Below are positions 25,366 to 34,966 of a stretch of DNA of 64,000 nt, one piece after another. Made by a program: the position numbers and the translations under genes. The notes under the pieces are model-generated. The model did not search any database. It saw only the letters and a program-made list of their open reading frames with translations, and was not told the DNA's origin. Positions within the stretch are counted from its first letter, which is position 1. Each line of letters starts with the position of its first letter. The stretch comes from Deltaproteobacteria bacterium (GTDB taxonomy: Bacteria > Desulfobacterota > Binatia > HRBIN30 > JACQVA1), in assembly GCA_016178705.1 (NCBI GenBank), contig JACOST010000027.1, positions 30,973 through 94,972 on the forward strand, written 5' to 3'.

Positions 25366-25795
25366 CGGTGCTGAGGGGACCGATATCGGTTGAGCGTTCA
25401 TACAATGGAATCACCGTTCCGGCTCGATGGTGCTCCGCTTGGTTGGTCGCATACGCGATGACCTTCGGCAGCGAGCGCTCGCCAATCGTCAATGCGCCGT
25501 ACCCCTCTTGCCACTTGAACGCGGGATCTGGCGGCCTGCGGTTGGCGGCACGAGAACTCGCGCCTTTGAGGTGTCGTATGCATTCGGCGATGGGCATCGT
25601 CGGCGGAATCGATATCACGACGTGAACGTGGTCCTCGACGTGTCCGAGCGCGTGAAGGACGAGCCGTAGCTCCCGAGCCTTGGCGCGGATGACGTTGTCG
25701 ATAACCTGCGCGCGATCGCCGTCGATCAACGGTAGCCGCCGGTATGTTGCCCAGATCAGATGATAGTGAAGCCGCCAATACGCCATGCTAAACAT
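25355..25795 (-). CDS. REP-associated tyrosine (Y1 HUH) transposase
   Basis: A 146-residue IS200/RAYT family transposase. The N-terminus MAYWRLHYHLIWATYRRLPLI is typical. The metal-binding HUH pair is HVH in VEDHVHVVISIPP, followed by the SRAANRR helix. The likely nucleophile tyrosine is in PKVIAYATNQAEHH. ATG 25795 is chosen because upstream codons lie inside the flanking hairpin; ATG 25786 is also possible. The protein is short but all core motifs are present, so it may be active. In known RAYTs the protein nicks and processes REP hairpins like those on both sides. Confidence 0.88.
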   Translation of the reverse strand: MFSMAYWRLHYHLIWATYRRLPLIDGDRAQVIDNVIRAKARELRLVLHALGHVEDHVHVVISIPPTMPIAECIRHLKGASSRAANRRPPDPAFKWQEGYGALTIGERSLPKVIAYATNQAEHHRAGTVIPLYERSTDIGPLSTESA

Positions 25796-25796
25796 C

Positions 25797-25847
25797 GAGC
25801 CCGGTTTACCGGGCTTACTCTCCTTAGCCGGGAGATTCATCTCCCGG
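25797..25847. repeat. Right hairpin pair of the REP-transposase unit
   Basis: GCCCGGTTTACCGGGC (25799-25814) and CCGGGAGATTCATCTCCCGG (25828-25847) repeat the first two left-hand hairpins in the same order and orientation. Confidence 0.8.
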
Positions 25848-25879
25848 ACGACGGAGCCTCGTCGCTCTCGACCGCATCC

Positions 25880-27907
25880 TCAACCTTCGCTGACCGCTCC
25901 TATCAACGGCGAAGCCTCTGGTCCCCGCAACATCTGGTACCACGCGCGCGACGCTTCGATCATGATCAAGCCGACCAAGGTCATGAACAACGCCGTCACC
26001 GCTGCGTCGAGCCGTAGGTTGAAAATCTGCGTGCGGGTTTCACCGATCTTTGCCACCACGACGCTGCCGGCGTCGAGTGCCGCGGAGAGCTTGTCGGCCT
26101 GCGCAAGAAAACCGATCGTGGGATCGGGTGACAGGATCTTCTGGTAGCCGGCGGTCATCGTCACCGCGAGGAGCCACGCGAGCGGCACGAGGGTTGTCCA
26201 AGCATAGCGAACCTTGCCGCCGCGAATCAGAAACGTCGTGGCGACCGCAAGCGCGATCGCGGCGAGCAACTGATTCGAGATGCCGAACAGCGGCCACAGG
26301 ATGTTGATGCCGCCGAGCGGATCAATCACGCCTTGATAGAGGAAGTAACCCCACGAGCCGACGACGATGGTGCTGGTGAGCAGCACGCTCGGATACGAGC
26401 TGGTGCGGCCGAGCGGTTCCCACAGGTGCCCGAGCAAGTCTTGCAGCATGAAGCGGCCGACCCGCGTGCCGGCGTCGAGCGTGGTGAGAATGAACAGCGC
26501 CTCGAACATGATCGCGAAGTGGTACCACAACGCCAACGCGCCGCCGCCGAGTGTGCGCGCGAAGATGTGCGCCATCCCGACCGCGAGACTCGGCGCGCCG
26601 CCGGTGCGCGCGAACAACGAGTGCTCGCCGATCTCTGTCGCCAACGTCTCCATCTCGGGCGCCGTGACCGGAAATCCCCACGCGGAAATGGTCGCTGTGG
26701 CGGCCACCGGATCGGCACCGACGATGCCGGCGGGGCTGTTGATCGCGAAGTATATCCCCGGCTGCAACGCCGCGGCGGCGATCATCGCCATGATCGCGAC
26801 GAATGATTCGAGCAGCATGCAGCCGTAGCCGATCATGGGCGCGTCGGTTTCCTCGCTGAGGAGTTTGGGAGTCGTCCCCGATGCGATGAGTGAGTGGAAT
26901 CCGGAGATCGCGCCGCAGGCGATGGTAATGAAGCAGAACGGAAACACTTTGCCGGCAAAGATAGGTCCGGTGCCATCGATGAAGCGGGTGAGCGCCGGCA
27001 ACTGAATCTCCGGGCGCATCACGATGATGCCGATCGCCAGCGCGCCGATGGTCCCGAGCTTGACGAAGGTGGAGAGATAATCGCGCGGCGCCAGCAGCAG
27101 CCACACCGGCACGACCGACGCCGCGAAGCCGTACAGGATGATCGCCCACGCCAGTTGCGTGGCGTTGAGCGTGAACATCTCGGCGAAGTATGGATGCTGA
27201 TCCACCCAGCGACCGCCGACGAGCGCGCCGACGAGCAGGATCAATCCAATCGCCGTGGCGCCCTTCACGTCGTGCGGCCGGATCACCTTCATATACCAGC
27301 CCATGATCATCGCGATGGGGATCGTCGCGCTGACCGTAAACGTTCCCCAGGGGCTGTGGCGCAACGCGTTGACGACCACCAGCGCGAGCACGGCGATCAG
27401 GATGATCATGATCGAGAACACGCCGACCAGCGCGGCGAAGCCGCCCAAAGGCCCGATTTCATCTTTCGCCATCTGGCCGAGCGAGCGACCGTCGCGTCGC
27501 AGGCTGCCACACAAGATGCAGAAGTCTTGCACCGCCCCGCCGAGCACGACGCCGGCGAGGATCCACAACGTGCCGGGCAAATAGCCAAACTGCGCGGCGA
27601 GCGTCGGCCCGATCAACGGACCGGGCCCGGCGATGGCGGCGAAGTGATGGCCGAAGACCACCCAGCGGTTAGTCGGTACGAAGTCGCGCCCGTCGTTGAT
27701 GCGCTCGGCGGGCGTCCGATTCTCCGGGCTGAGTGCGAACAACTTCGCCGCGAGAAACGCACCATAGAAACGGTAGGCGATCGAATAAACCGCCACCGCG
27801 GCGATCACGAACCACACCGCGTTCACCGTTTCGCCGCGCCAGATCGCGAGGGTGCCGATCGCATACGCCCCCGCCGCCGCCACCGCGGCCCACATCAATG
27901 CCCGCAT
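25880..27907 (-). CDS. cstA: Carbon starvation protein CstA family transporter
   Basis: A 675-residue inner-membrane protein with about sixteen helices, the usual CstA length. Diagnostic segments are [20 protein letters not shown] followed by [22 protein letters not shown] with [31 protein letters not shown], and [18 protein letters not shown]. Characterised family members take up pyruvate or peptides during carbon limitation. The start is supported by AGGATGAG just before the ATG. No BtsSR-type regulatory pair is next to it. It ends 32 bases from the right-hand REP hairpin. Confidence 0.95.
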   Translation of the reverse strand: MRALMWAAVAAAGAYAIGTLAIWRGETVNAVWFVIAAVAVYSIAYRFYGAFLAAKLFALSPENRTPAERINDGRDFVPTNRWVVFGHHFAAIAGPGPLIGPTLAAQFGYLPGTLWILAGVVLGGAVQDFCILCGSLRRDGRSLGQMAKDEIGPLGGFAALVGVFSIMIILIAVLALVVVNALRHSPWGTFTVSATIPIAMIMGWYMKVIRPHDVKGATAIGLILLVGALVGGRWVDQHPYFAEMFTLNATQLAWAIILYGFAASVVPVWLLLAPRDYLSTFVKLGTIGALAIGIIVMRPEIQLPALTRFIDGTGPIFAGKVFPFCFITIACGAISGFHSLIASGTTPKLLSEETDAPMIGYGCMLLESFVAIMAMIAAAALQPGIYFAINSPAGIVGADPVAATATISAWGFPVTAPEMETLATEIGEHSLFARTGGAPSLAVGMAHIFARTLGGGALALWYHFAIMFEALFILTTLDAGTRVGRFMLQDLLGHLWEPLGRTSSYPSVLLTSTIVVGSWGYFLYQGVIDPLGGINILWPLFGISNQLLAAIALAVATTFLIRGGKVRYAWTTLVPLAWLLAVTMTAGYQKILSPDPTIGFLAQADKLSAALDAGSVVVAKIGETRTQIFNLRLDAAVTALFMTLVGLIMIEASRAWYQMLRGPEASPLIGAVSEG

Positions 27908-28117
27908 CTCATCCTGCCTCCGTCACGCCGGCTGACATACACGATCGAGCCGGTCCGAGGGAAGGTCGCGGGGAGCGGGTAGCGAGGTGTGTTTGAACTT
28001 GTCATTCTGAGCATCCGCCCTTGCCAGCGTCTGACGACAGTGCCTCGGGCAACACGACCTCGTCCGCAACGTTCCAGGGCAGTCGTAGTGCGCCGCGGCG
28101 TGTGCTAATCGCGGATC

Positions 28118-29509
28118 ATGCAGTTAGCCAAGACCATCCAGCCCCTGTTGGACGACGCGTTTCACGAACTCAACGTGAAGTTTGAAGAGAGCTTGCGGCG
28201 GAAAAGCGCGGACTTGACCCGCAGGGGCCTGGCGTCGAGTGGGGTCGCCATTCGCCCGATCGAGCAGGAATTCGAGCGCGACACGCGCGAACGACAACAC
28301 GCATTCTTAGCAGTGGTGAAGAAGTGCCTAGCGTTGCCGGCAACTCAGCGATTTTCCCGAACCGAGCTGCTGGAATACCTGCGAGAGTTCGCAGTGAGAT
28401 CTTTGGGGGCCCAGATCGATGCGCAGGAGGGCAGGTTGCGCAAACATGCCCAAAGCATCCTGTCTTCGTACCCTCTCAACGGCACGAAGCTTGGCCGTGA
28501 GCGCGTGCTGCGCGCGGTCACGGCCGAACTGGAGACCATGGTTGCCGCGGCAGACACGTCCATTCAAGGTGACAGGACCTTGGGTCAAACCGACAAAGCT
28601 GCGGACCCTGTCAGCAAGAGCATTCACGTCCGGGACTTGGCTCGCGAGTTGATCAAGGACATCGAAGACAGTCGGCTCCCTCCGGAATCAATCGTGCTCA
28701 AGGCCTCGCGCCTCGCCCAGATGTCCAATGCTCCCGAGAACACGAAACACTGGCTGACGTGTGAACAACGCGGCTACAACCTCCAAGAGGCGGTTTCGCG
28801 CGAGTACCTCACGCACACACGGCGTTGGATCGATCCCATCAACAACAAGGCCCGCTGGGGCCCGCTCGGTGCCTGCGATGCTGAGATCAGTGCTCACGAA
28901 CGGAGGCTTGCGGGCGTCGCGCCACACAACGTTGCAGAAGCGCGCGAGCACATAGGTGCGATCTCGCATCTCCGCACTATACGGACCACGGTCTTGGCGC
29001 TGATCCACAGTTTCGCAGCAGGCCTCTACTACGAGAGTGTCTTCAGCGGCATGGCAGAGAGCATATTCGAACAGCGGAAGGAGGAGGTTGATGCGCTTCT
29101 CGCAGCTCGTTGTGCGGATGCCCTAGAGAAAGTCGCTTCCATCTGTGACCGGTTGGCAGAGGGTAATCGAGAGGCCGTCAGTCAGGCGCTGATTACGTGT
29201 CGGCGAATGATCGACGATTTCGCAGACTCCGTGTATCCCGCGTCCGACAAGACCGTTGAAGTCGAGGGTAACGAGGTGAAATTGGACGCGAAGCATGCTC
29301 TGAATCGTCTCAATCAGTACGTGCGCGAGAAGACCTCGAGCCACTCGAGGCGAACTCGCATCCGCCAAACACTGACCAACCTGTATGACCGCGTTTGCGC
29401 AGGGGTGCACGATGAGGTCACCGCGGAGGAAGCGCGGTGCCTCTTTCTCGACACGTACTTGACCTTGGGCGAGATCCTGACACTCCGAGACCGCGACGAG
29501 ACACACTGA
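28118..29509 (+). CDS. AbiTii-domain protein, candidate abortive-infection defence
   Basis: A 463-residue soluble, highly charged protein. Residues 170-365 resemble the AbiTii domain: HVRDLARELIKDIEDSRLPPESIVLKASRLAQ, then WLTCEQRGY, then a paired RWGPLGACDAEISAHERR. The C-terminal part (about 400-460) with RQTLTNLYDRVCAGVHDEVT and EEARCLFLDTYLTLGEIL is commonly seen with this domain. The N-terminal 160 residues are helical with no recognised domain. AbiTii proteins are linked to phage abortive infection in other bacteria; the mechanism here is unknown. It has no toxin, antitoxin or nuclease partner nearby and no clear ribosome binding site. The family assignment is by pattern recognition only. 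Confidence 0.7.
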   Translation: MQLAKTIQPLLDDAFHELNVKFEESLRRKSADLTRRGLASSGVAIRPIEQEFERDTRERQHAFLAVVKKCLALPATQRFSRTELLEYLREFAVRSLGAQIDAQEGRLRKHAQSILSSYPLNGTKLGRERVLRAVTAELETMVAAADTSIQGDRTLGQTDKAADPVSKSIHVRDLARELIKDIEDSRLPPESIVLKASRLAQMSNAPENTKHWLTCEQRGYNLQEAVSREYLTHTRRWIDPINNKARWGPLGACDAEISAHERRLAGVAPHNVAEAREHIGAISHLRTIRTTVLALIHSFAAGLYYESVFSGMAESIFEQRKEEVDALLAARCADALEKVASICDRLAEGNREAVSQALITCRRMIDDFADSVYPASDKTVEVEGNEVKLDAKHALNRLNQYVREKTSSHSRRTRIRQTLTNLYDRVCAGVHDEVTAEEARCLFLDTYLTLGEILTLRDRDETH

Positions 29510-29706
29510 CCGCACGGCGGTGGGAGGTCCCGGATGCAGACTGACCTCGCCCCTCGATACGCAGCCCTTGGGTACGAAGTCTTCGGCTTCTACTCTCAGG
29601 ACTGCTACTCGGGGAACCGGTTGTTGTTAGGGAATCCAATACCCATTTGCCCGAGCGGATCGCGAAGCGATCGTATCGAGGGCGTTCGTGCGCAAAGCCT
29701 GTCCCG

Positions 29707-29782
29707 GTAGGGGCGACGCATGCGTCGCCCGCGAATTAGCAGACCGGCAGAGAACGGAGGGCGATGCATGCATCGCCCCTAC
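29707..29782. repeat. GTAGGGGCGA paired-palindrome repeat, full copy (MITE-like)
   Basis: A 76-base element with ends GTAGGGGCGA and TCGCCCCTAC. Each end is itself a hairpin (GGGCGACGCATGCGTCGCCC and GGGCGATGCATGCATCGCCC). The rest of the 400-base gap (29510-29910) shows no gene. Confidence 0.8.
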
Positions 29783-29910
29783 GGTGCCGAGACGTTCGTG
29801 CGCTGCGTTCAGGATGATCCACCGGCCGCACAACAACTATCTTGACACAACGTTAGGGTTCGCTGAGAACGATCGTCAGGCCGCCGCTACTCGCGGCGAG
29901 CCGAATCGAC

Positions 29911-32484
29911 GTGACAGCCTACAGTCTCCGGATGCCGGTGCGCTTTTTGCGCGGGAACTACGCGCGGCTGGCGCTAACCGTCGTCGCACTTGCATGCGGC
30001 GTCGGGTTGGTGTGCGCGATCGATTTGGTCAACCGAGCTGTCCTGCGCGCCTTCGTCGAGGTCATCGACACCATGGCCGGTCGCGCCGCGTTGCAAGTGA
30101 CGGCGGGGGAGGGCGGTGTGTTCGGCGAGTCGATCGCGGCCACGGTGTCCACCGTGCCGGGGGTTGAGCTGGCCGTGCCGGTGGTGAGTGCGGCCGCGTT
30201 TACCGCCGACGATAGTGCGGAGTTCGTCACCATCCAAGGCGTCGACATCGCCAACGAACAAGCGGTCCGCACTTACGACGCTCGCGACGAGGGCGGCGTA
30301 GAGATGGATGACCCGCTGGTGTTTCTCAATCAGACCGACTCGATCATTGTGACGCGACCGTTCGCTGAGCGGCGGGGCCTGGCGGTCAACGACCAGATCC
30401 CGTTGGTGACGCCGACTGGTCGCCGCAACTTTACGATTCGCGCCTTGCTGGAGCCGGTCGGGGTGGCGCGCGTGTACGGCGGCAACTTGGCGGTGATGGA
30501 TCTCTACGCCGCCGAGCGCATGTTCACGCAGCCGGAGATGATCAATCGTATTGATGTCGTGGTCGGCCGCGACCAGATAGTGAGCAAGATCGCCGACGCG
30601 ATCGCCGCGGTGTTGCCCGCGGGCTTGCGTGTCGAAGCGCCGGCGCAGCGCAAGATCGATTTGCACAAGGTGATGCAGTCGCTGCAGGTCGTGCTGCAGG
30701 GCGTCGGATCGCTTGGCTTGGTGGCCGGGTTCTTGATCGCGTTCAATCGACTGGCCACGGTCTTCGAACGCCGCGCCTGGCAGCTCGGCGTGATGCGCGC
30801 GCTCGGCGTACGGCAATGGACGCTGTGGTGGGAACTGGTGAAGGAGAGCCTGCTCCTCGGCGCCGCCGGTGTCGGGCTCGGCATCGTGCTCGGGCGCGCG
30901 CTGGCACGACTGCTCTTGCCAGTGATCGCGACGACGACAGCGGTCGCGTACAAGCTGGTCGCGCCGGACGCCGAGGTGTCGCTGACACTGCCGTCGCTCG
31001 TCCTGGCCACGGTGCTCGGACTCGGGGCGGCGCTGTTGGCCGCGGCGCTGCCGGCGTGGCGCGCCGCGCAGCTCGGCGTGGTGACGACGATCGGTGGCCG
31101 CGGCGTCGAACAGGAGAGCCCGGCATCGCGGGCGATGTGGTTGATGCGCGCGCTCATCGTGGTCGCCATCATCGCATGCGCGCTACTGCAATCGATCACG
31201 CAGTCGGCCGTCTGGGGACTGTTCGCCACCGCGCTGATCGCGGTGGCCACGGCGCTGGCCGCGCGACCGCTGCTTGGACTGGCGGCGGCTGTCGTGTCGC
31301 CGCTGTTTCGTTCGCTGGGTGGACCGAGCGCGCGCTTTGCGGCTGCCGCGTTGCTCCACAACCCGCGCCGCATGGCGCTCACCGCGGGGACGCTCGGCGT
31401 TGGGCTCGGCAGCGTCTTGTGGCTGTGGATGGTGGCGCGCAGCTTCGAGCAGTCGGTGATCGACTCGCTCAGCGGCGCGATGCGCGCCGATCTGGCCGTG
31501 ACCTCGTCGAACATTGCCGCCGGTTTTCTCGAAGCGCCGGTCGATCAGCAGTTGCTCGCCGACTTGAAGGGCATTGCCGGCGTGAAAGCGGTGGCGGGTG
31601 AACGGGTGATCGATTGGCATCACGCAGACGGTCCGATTGCGATCGACGCATTCGATCCCAGCTATTTCAGCGATCCCGCGTTCGGGCAGTTGCCGTTGCT
31701 CGGACGACACGCCACCGACGTGTGGGAGGCGGTCGCGCGCGGCGAGGCGGTGATTGTGTCGAGCAACTTCGCCTTGCACTTGCAGGTCGACGTTGGCGAC
31801 ACGATCACGCTCGACACGCCGAGCGGTGCGCTGGCGTTGCAAGTCGCCGGCATCACCATGGTGTTCATCTCGCCGCGCGGGACGATCGAGATGAGTCGCG
31901 CGCTGTTCGAGCGCACGTGGCACGACACGCAGATCAACCATGCCTTCGTGCAAGTTGTGCCCGGCACCGCGGTGGCGGCGGTGCGCGACACGATCGCGCA
32001 CGAGTTGGGCGGGCGCTACGGATTGCGCATCCTGTCGTGCAGCGAACTGATCGACTTCTTTGCCAGCCAGGTGCGCCGCGCCTTCGCCGCCGCGCACGTG
32101 CTGGCGGCGATGGTGCTGCTGGTCGTGATGCTGGGTATGGCCGATACGCTGGCCGCGAATGTCGCCGAGCGCACGCGCGAGTTGGGATCGATTCGCGCCA
32201 TCGGCGTCCGCCGTCGCCAGGTGCAGCGGATGGTCTTGCTTGAAGGTGTCCTGCTGGGTGGTCTCGGCTTGGCGCTCGCGGTCCTGGCCGGCGGTGCGTT
32301 GGGTGCGTTGTGGGTCGACGCGACGTTTCCGTATCTGCTGGGCTGGACCTTGGAGCGGCACGTTCCCTATTTGCAAGCGGCGGCGGTAGCGGTGGCGGCC
32401 ATCGCGGTCTGTCTCCTCGCGGCGCTCATACCGGCGCGCCGGGCGTCACGCCTCGAACCGGCGGCGGCGCTGCGATACGAATGA
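29911..32484 (+). CDS. FtsX-type ABC transporter permease (lipoprotein/efflux type)
   Basis: An 857-residue membrane protein with the duplicated FtsX/MacB permease layout: an N-terminal helix (RFLRGNYARLALTVVALACG), a large periplasmic domain (about 45-255), three helices, a second periplasmic domain (about 520-690) and a final three-helix FtsX unit ending in ARRASRLEPAAALRYE. ERRAWQLGVMRALGVR and RTRELGSIRAIGVRRRQ are the coupling segments that contact the ATPase. No ATP-binding subunit is encoded next to it or elsewhere in this window. The start is GTG 29911 or ATG 29932; neither has a good ribosome binding site. Confidence 0.87.
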   Translation: MTAYSLRMPVRFLRGNYARLALTVVALACGVGLVCAIDLVNRAVLRAFVEVIDTMAGRAALQVTAGEGGVFGESIAATVSTVPGVELAVPVVSAAAFTADDSAEFVTIQGVDIANEQAVRTYDARDEGGVEMDDPLVFLNQTDSIIVTRPFAERRGLAVNDQIPLVTPTGRRNFTIRALLEPVGVARVYGGNLAVMDLYAAERMFTQPEMINRIDVVVGRDQIVSKIADAIAAVLPAGLRVEAPAQRKIDLHKVMQSLQVVLQGVGSLGLVAGFLIAFNRLATVFERRAWQLGVMRALGVRQWTLWWELVKESLLLGAAGVGLGIVLGRALARLLLPVIATTTAVAYKLVAPDAEVSLTLPSLVLATVLGLGAALLAAALPAWRAAQLGVVTTIGGRGVEQESPASRAMWLMRALIVVAIIACALLQSITQSAVWGLFATALIAVATALAARPLLGLAAAVVSPLFRSLGGPSARFAAAALLHNPRRMALTAGTLGVGLGSVLWLWMVARSFEQSVIDSLSGAMRADLAVTSSNIAAGFLEAPVDQQLLADLKGIAGVKAVAGERVIDWHHADGPIAIDAFDPSYFSDPAFGQLPLLGRHATDVWEAVARGEAVIVSSNFALHLQVDVGDTITLDTPSGALALQVAGITMVFISPRGTIEMSRALFERTWHDTQINHAFVQVVPGTAVAAVRDTIAHELGGRYGLRILSCSELIDFFASQVRRAFAAAHVLAAMVLLVVMLGMADTLAANVAERTRELGSIRAIGVRRRQVQRMVLLEGVLLGGLGLALAVLAGGALGALWVDATFPYLLGWTLERHVPYLQAAAVAVAAIAVCLLAALIPARRASRLEPAAALRYE

Positions 32485-32526
32485 GCACGGCGCGACCACG
32501 TTAGCCTCGATTCAGGAAGGAAAGGA

Positions 32527-32891
32527 AACCGCCGATGCACGCGGATGAACGCAGATGCGGAGTGCATCGCGATTCATCGCTTGATCACTCATTGCGTTTC
32601 GATGGAGCTAACCCTGATGTGACAGAACACGGGCGGCGGGGTTGCGGTTTGCCGGCACCAGTTACGCGGTTGGGCAAGGTTTGCCGTGCCATTCTTCACG
32701 TCATTGAGGATGATGTCTTGGGGAGGGCGAGGCTTCCGCCGAGCCGCCGCATCATTGCCGCATCATCGCCGCGCCGGCGGCTCGCCGGAAGGCTCGCCCT
32801 CCCAGATTCGCCCACCGATCTATTGTCACATCGGGGCCAACGGATCTCTCCGGGCCCAATCGGCGGCTATCTGCGTACATCGGCGGTTACA
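32527..32891. repeat. Long-distance inverted repeat, CCGCCGATG family
   Basis: AACCGCCGATGCACGCGGAT at the left and ATCTGCGTACATCGGCGGTT at the right face each other across about 320 bases. A related arm appears at 56402-56432. The right arm touches the stop codon of the MFS gene. Between them lies another palindromic repeat (32721-32803). No gene is seen in the gap. Confidence 0.55.
32721..32803. repeat. Palindromic repeat GGGAGGGCGAGGC
   Basis: GGGAGGGCGAGGCTTCCGCC and GGCGAGCCTTCCGGCGAGCC (read on the minus strand) form an imperfect hairpin of about 30 bases per arm, centred in a noncoding gap. It is the only copy in the window. Confidence 0.6.
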
Positions 32892-34200
32892 CTCTTTCCT
32901 CGCCTTCGAGTTTGAGGTCGGTCACTTCGATTCGTTGCGTGGGATCGACGGCGAGCCAACAGACCGCGGCGACGAGATAGAAGCCGGCGACGCTCAAGAG
33001 TGACGCATTCCATGAACCCCAGCGATCAACGCAGATCCCGACGACGACCGGGCTGAGCGTTCCGCCGAGGTTTCCGAACATGTTCATCGCGCCGCTGACC
33101 ACGCCGGCGTGTGCGCCGCCGATTTCGAGACACACAACCCACGCTGGGGCGACTCCGAGCGCGGCGAGGCCGGCGGCGGCGGCGAGCAGCAGCGCCGACG
33201 TGTGCGGATCAGCAGTCAGCACGGCTCCAACCGCCGCGGCGGCCGCGAGCGGCAAGCCGATGACTCCAGGCGTGCGCCGCCCAACGCGCGCGCCCCAGCG
33301 CGCGGTTAGCGCATCGCTCAACCAACCACCGGCGACGACGCCGGCGGCGATGGCGACCAACGCTAGCCCCGCGAGCCAACCGGTCTGCTTGAGATCGAAG
33401 CCGCGCGCGCGCAGCAGATAGGTGGGCAGCCAGGTGATGTAGAAGTACCAGCCGTAGATCGCGCCGCTGTACATCAGGCACAGCATCACCAGCGTGCGAC
33501 TGCGCAGCAGCAAGCGCCAGGGTACCGGCACGTGACCAACTGAGGTGTGTGCGCCACCGTCAGTGAGCAGTCGACGTTCGGCGGCGTTGACCTGGGGATG
33601 CACGTGCGGGTCGTCGCGAAACCACCACCACCACGCGCCCGCCCACAGCAGACCCACGCAACCGAAGATGGCGAACGCGTGTGGCCACGACATCACGCCG
33701 AGCATGGCTACCACCAACGGCTGTGTCGCGGCGCCGGCCAAGGCACCGGCCATGAGTGAGAGACCGAAGACGCGCCCGCGTTGCGCGATCGGCAGCCAGC
33801 GCGCGAACACGCGCGCGGTGGCCGGGAACGTTCCCGCTTCACCCATGCCGAAGAGGAGCCGGACGGTGAACAGCGAGAGAAAGCCCGTCGCCAGCCCGGT
33901 GGCGGCGGTCATGGCCGACCACCATACGACGATGCGAGTCAGCGCGATGCGGGCACCGAATCGATCGGCGAACCAGCCGCTCGGCACTTCGAACAGCGCG
34001 TAGGCGAGCGTGAACGCGCTGAATACGAACCCCATCTGCGTATCGCTGAGGCCGAGGTCGGCCTTGATTGCCGGCGCGGCCGTGGCGATGCAAATGCGAT
34101 CGAGATAGGCGACGGCGATCAGCGCGAGCGTAAAGCCGACCACGCCGTAGCGAACGCGACTCGGCGCGTTGCGAACCTGCGCGGCGGTGCGGACGCTCAT
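32887..34200 (-). CDS. MFS transporter (ACS family-like)
   Basis: A 437-residue major facilitator protein. Helix 1 reads VAYLDRICIATAAPAIKADLGLSD, then ALFEVPSGWFADRFGARIALT (motif A) and GMGEAGTFPATARVFARWLP, which together match the anion:cation symporter group (glucarate or phthalate-type carriers). The start is ATG 34200, whose ATGA overlaps the stop of the DUF190 gene, so it is translationally coupled to it. It is third in the crcB-DUF190-MFS operon. Substrate unknown; organic acids are the family norm. A link to fluoride is an inference from position only. Confidence 0.88.
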   Translation of the reverse strand: MSVRTAAQVRNAPSRVRYGVVGFTLALIAVAYLDRICIATAAPAIKADLGLSDTQMGFVFSAFTLAYALFEVPSGWFADRFGARIALTRIVVWWSAMTAATGLATGFLSLFTVRLLFGMGEAGTFPATARVFARWLPIAQRGRVFGLSLMAGALAGAATQPLVVAMLGVMSWPHAFAIFGCVGLLWAGAWWWWFRDDPHVHPQVNAAERRLLTDGGAHTSVGHVPVPWRLLLRSRTLVMLCLMYSGAIYGWYFYITWLPTYLLRARGFDLKQTGWLAGLALVAIAAGVVAGGWLSDALTARWGARVGRRTPGVIGLPLAAAAAVGAVLTADPHTSALLLAAAAGLAALGVAPAWVVCLEIGGAHAGVVSGAMNMFGNLGGTLSPVVVGICVDRWGSWNASLLSVAGFYLVAAVCWLAVDPTQRIEVTDLKLEGEERV

Positions 34201-34550
34201 GACGAACGGCCGTGCGTGTACTTGATGATCTCGGCTTTCTCGAGTGTGACCAGGCCGCCGCCGCCGGCGGCTTCCATCAGGGCGTCGAGCGCGGGCAGGG
34301 CGCTGCGAATCTTCTCTTCGGTGTCGACGATCTCGATGATTATCGGCAGGTCTTCCGACAGCCGCAGAATCTTCGCGGTGTGAATGCGGCTGGCGGCACC
34401 GTAGCCTTCGATGCCGCGCCACACGGTGGCGCCGGCGAGACCTAGTTCGCGGGCTTTGCGGACGATGGACTCGTACAGCGGCTGGCCGCCGCAGCGATCC
34501 GATTCGCCGACGAAGATGCGGAGCAGTTTGCCGTCACCAGTGATTTTCAT
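34197..34550 (-). CDS. DUF190 domain protein
   Basis: A 117-residue cytoplasmic protein of the DUF190 family (PF02641): GKLLRIFVGESDRCGGQPLY then LGLAGATVWRGIEGYGAASR and IIIEIVDTEEKI. The fold is a PII-like ferredoxin sandwich. Members are very often next to crcB, as here, where it starts nine bases after the crcB stop; a role in fluoride response is suspected in the family but unproven. The start is chosen by GAGGTG upstream and the family N-terminus. Confidence 0.9.
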   Translation of the reverse strand: MKITGDGKLLRIFVGESDRCGGQPLYESIVRKARELGLAGATVWRGIEGYGAASRIHTAKILRLSEDLPIIIEIVDTEEKIRSALPALDALMEAAGGGGLVTLEKAEIIKYTHGRSS

Positions 34551-34558
34551 GGGACACC

Positions 34559-34966
34559 TCAGAGCGCGCGGGCGACGGTGTCGCCCAGCCACACCGCGAG
34601 CAGGCAAATCACCAGCGTCGCGCCGACGTTGCCGAGGGCGGCGGCGGTGTTGCCATCGCGCAGCAACGCGATGGTTTCATAACTGAAAGTCGACATGGTG
34701 GTGAAGCCGCCGCAGACGCCAACGCCAAGGAAGAGACGCGCTTCCGCGTTGATGAGGCCGCGTTCGAGCGAGAGCGCAACGACCAGGCCGAGCACGAAGC
34801 TGCCGAGTACGTTGACCGCGAGGGTGCCCAGCGGGAACAGCGATCCATTGAGCCGCTGCACGTACCCGGCGAGTTCGTAGCGCGCCACCGAACCGAGCAG
34901 GCCACCGAGGCCGACCAACACCACACGCGACACGACGCGCTCAAACCACAGGCCGGCGGGCGGCAC
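34559..34966 (-). CDS. crcB: Fluoride ion channel CrcB/Fluc
   Basis: A 135-residue, four-helix membrane protein that exports fluoride as a dual-topology dimer. Family marks are GGLLGSVARYELAG, GTLAVNVLGSFVLGL with the pore Asn, and GVGVCGGFTTMSTFSYE, which holds the two stacked Phe/Thr residues and the sodium site. It starts at GTG 34966 (a later GTG is possible) and leads an operon with DUF190 and an MFS carrier. I looked for a fluoride riboswitch in the leader and did not find one. Confidence 0.93.
   Translation of the reverse strand: MPPAGLWFERVVSRVVLVGLGGLLGSVARYELAGYVQRLNGSLFPLGTLAVNVLGSFVLGLVVALSLERGLINAEARLFLGVGVCGGFTTMSTFSYETIALLRDGNTAAALGNVGATLVICLLAVWLGDTVARAL

Larger units (their letters stand above)
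25206..25850. mobile_element. REP-associated tyrosine transposase (RAYT/IS200-like) unit
   Basis: A single-gene unit made of a Y1 HUH transposase framed by same-orientation pairs of hairpins (25217-25264 and 25799-25847). It has no terminal inverted repeats or visible target duplication, as expected for RAYT/IS200-type elements, which act on single-stranded hairpin ends. Boundaries are set at the outer hairpins and are approximate. Confidence 0.75.
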
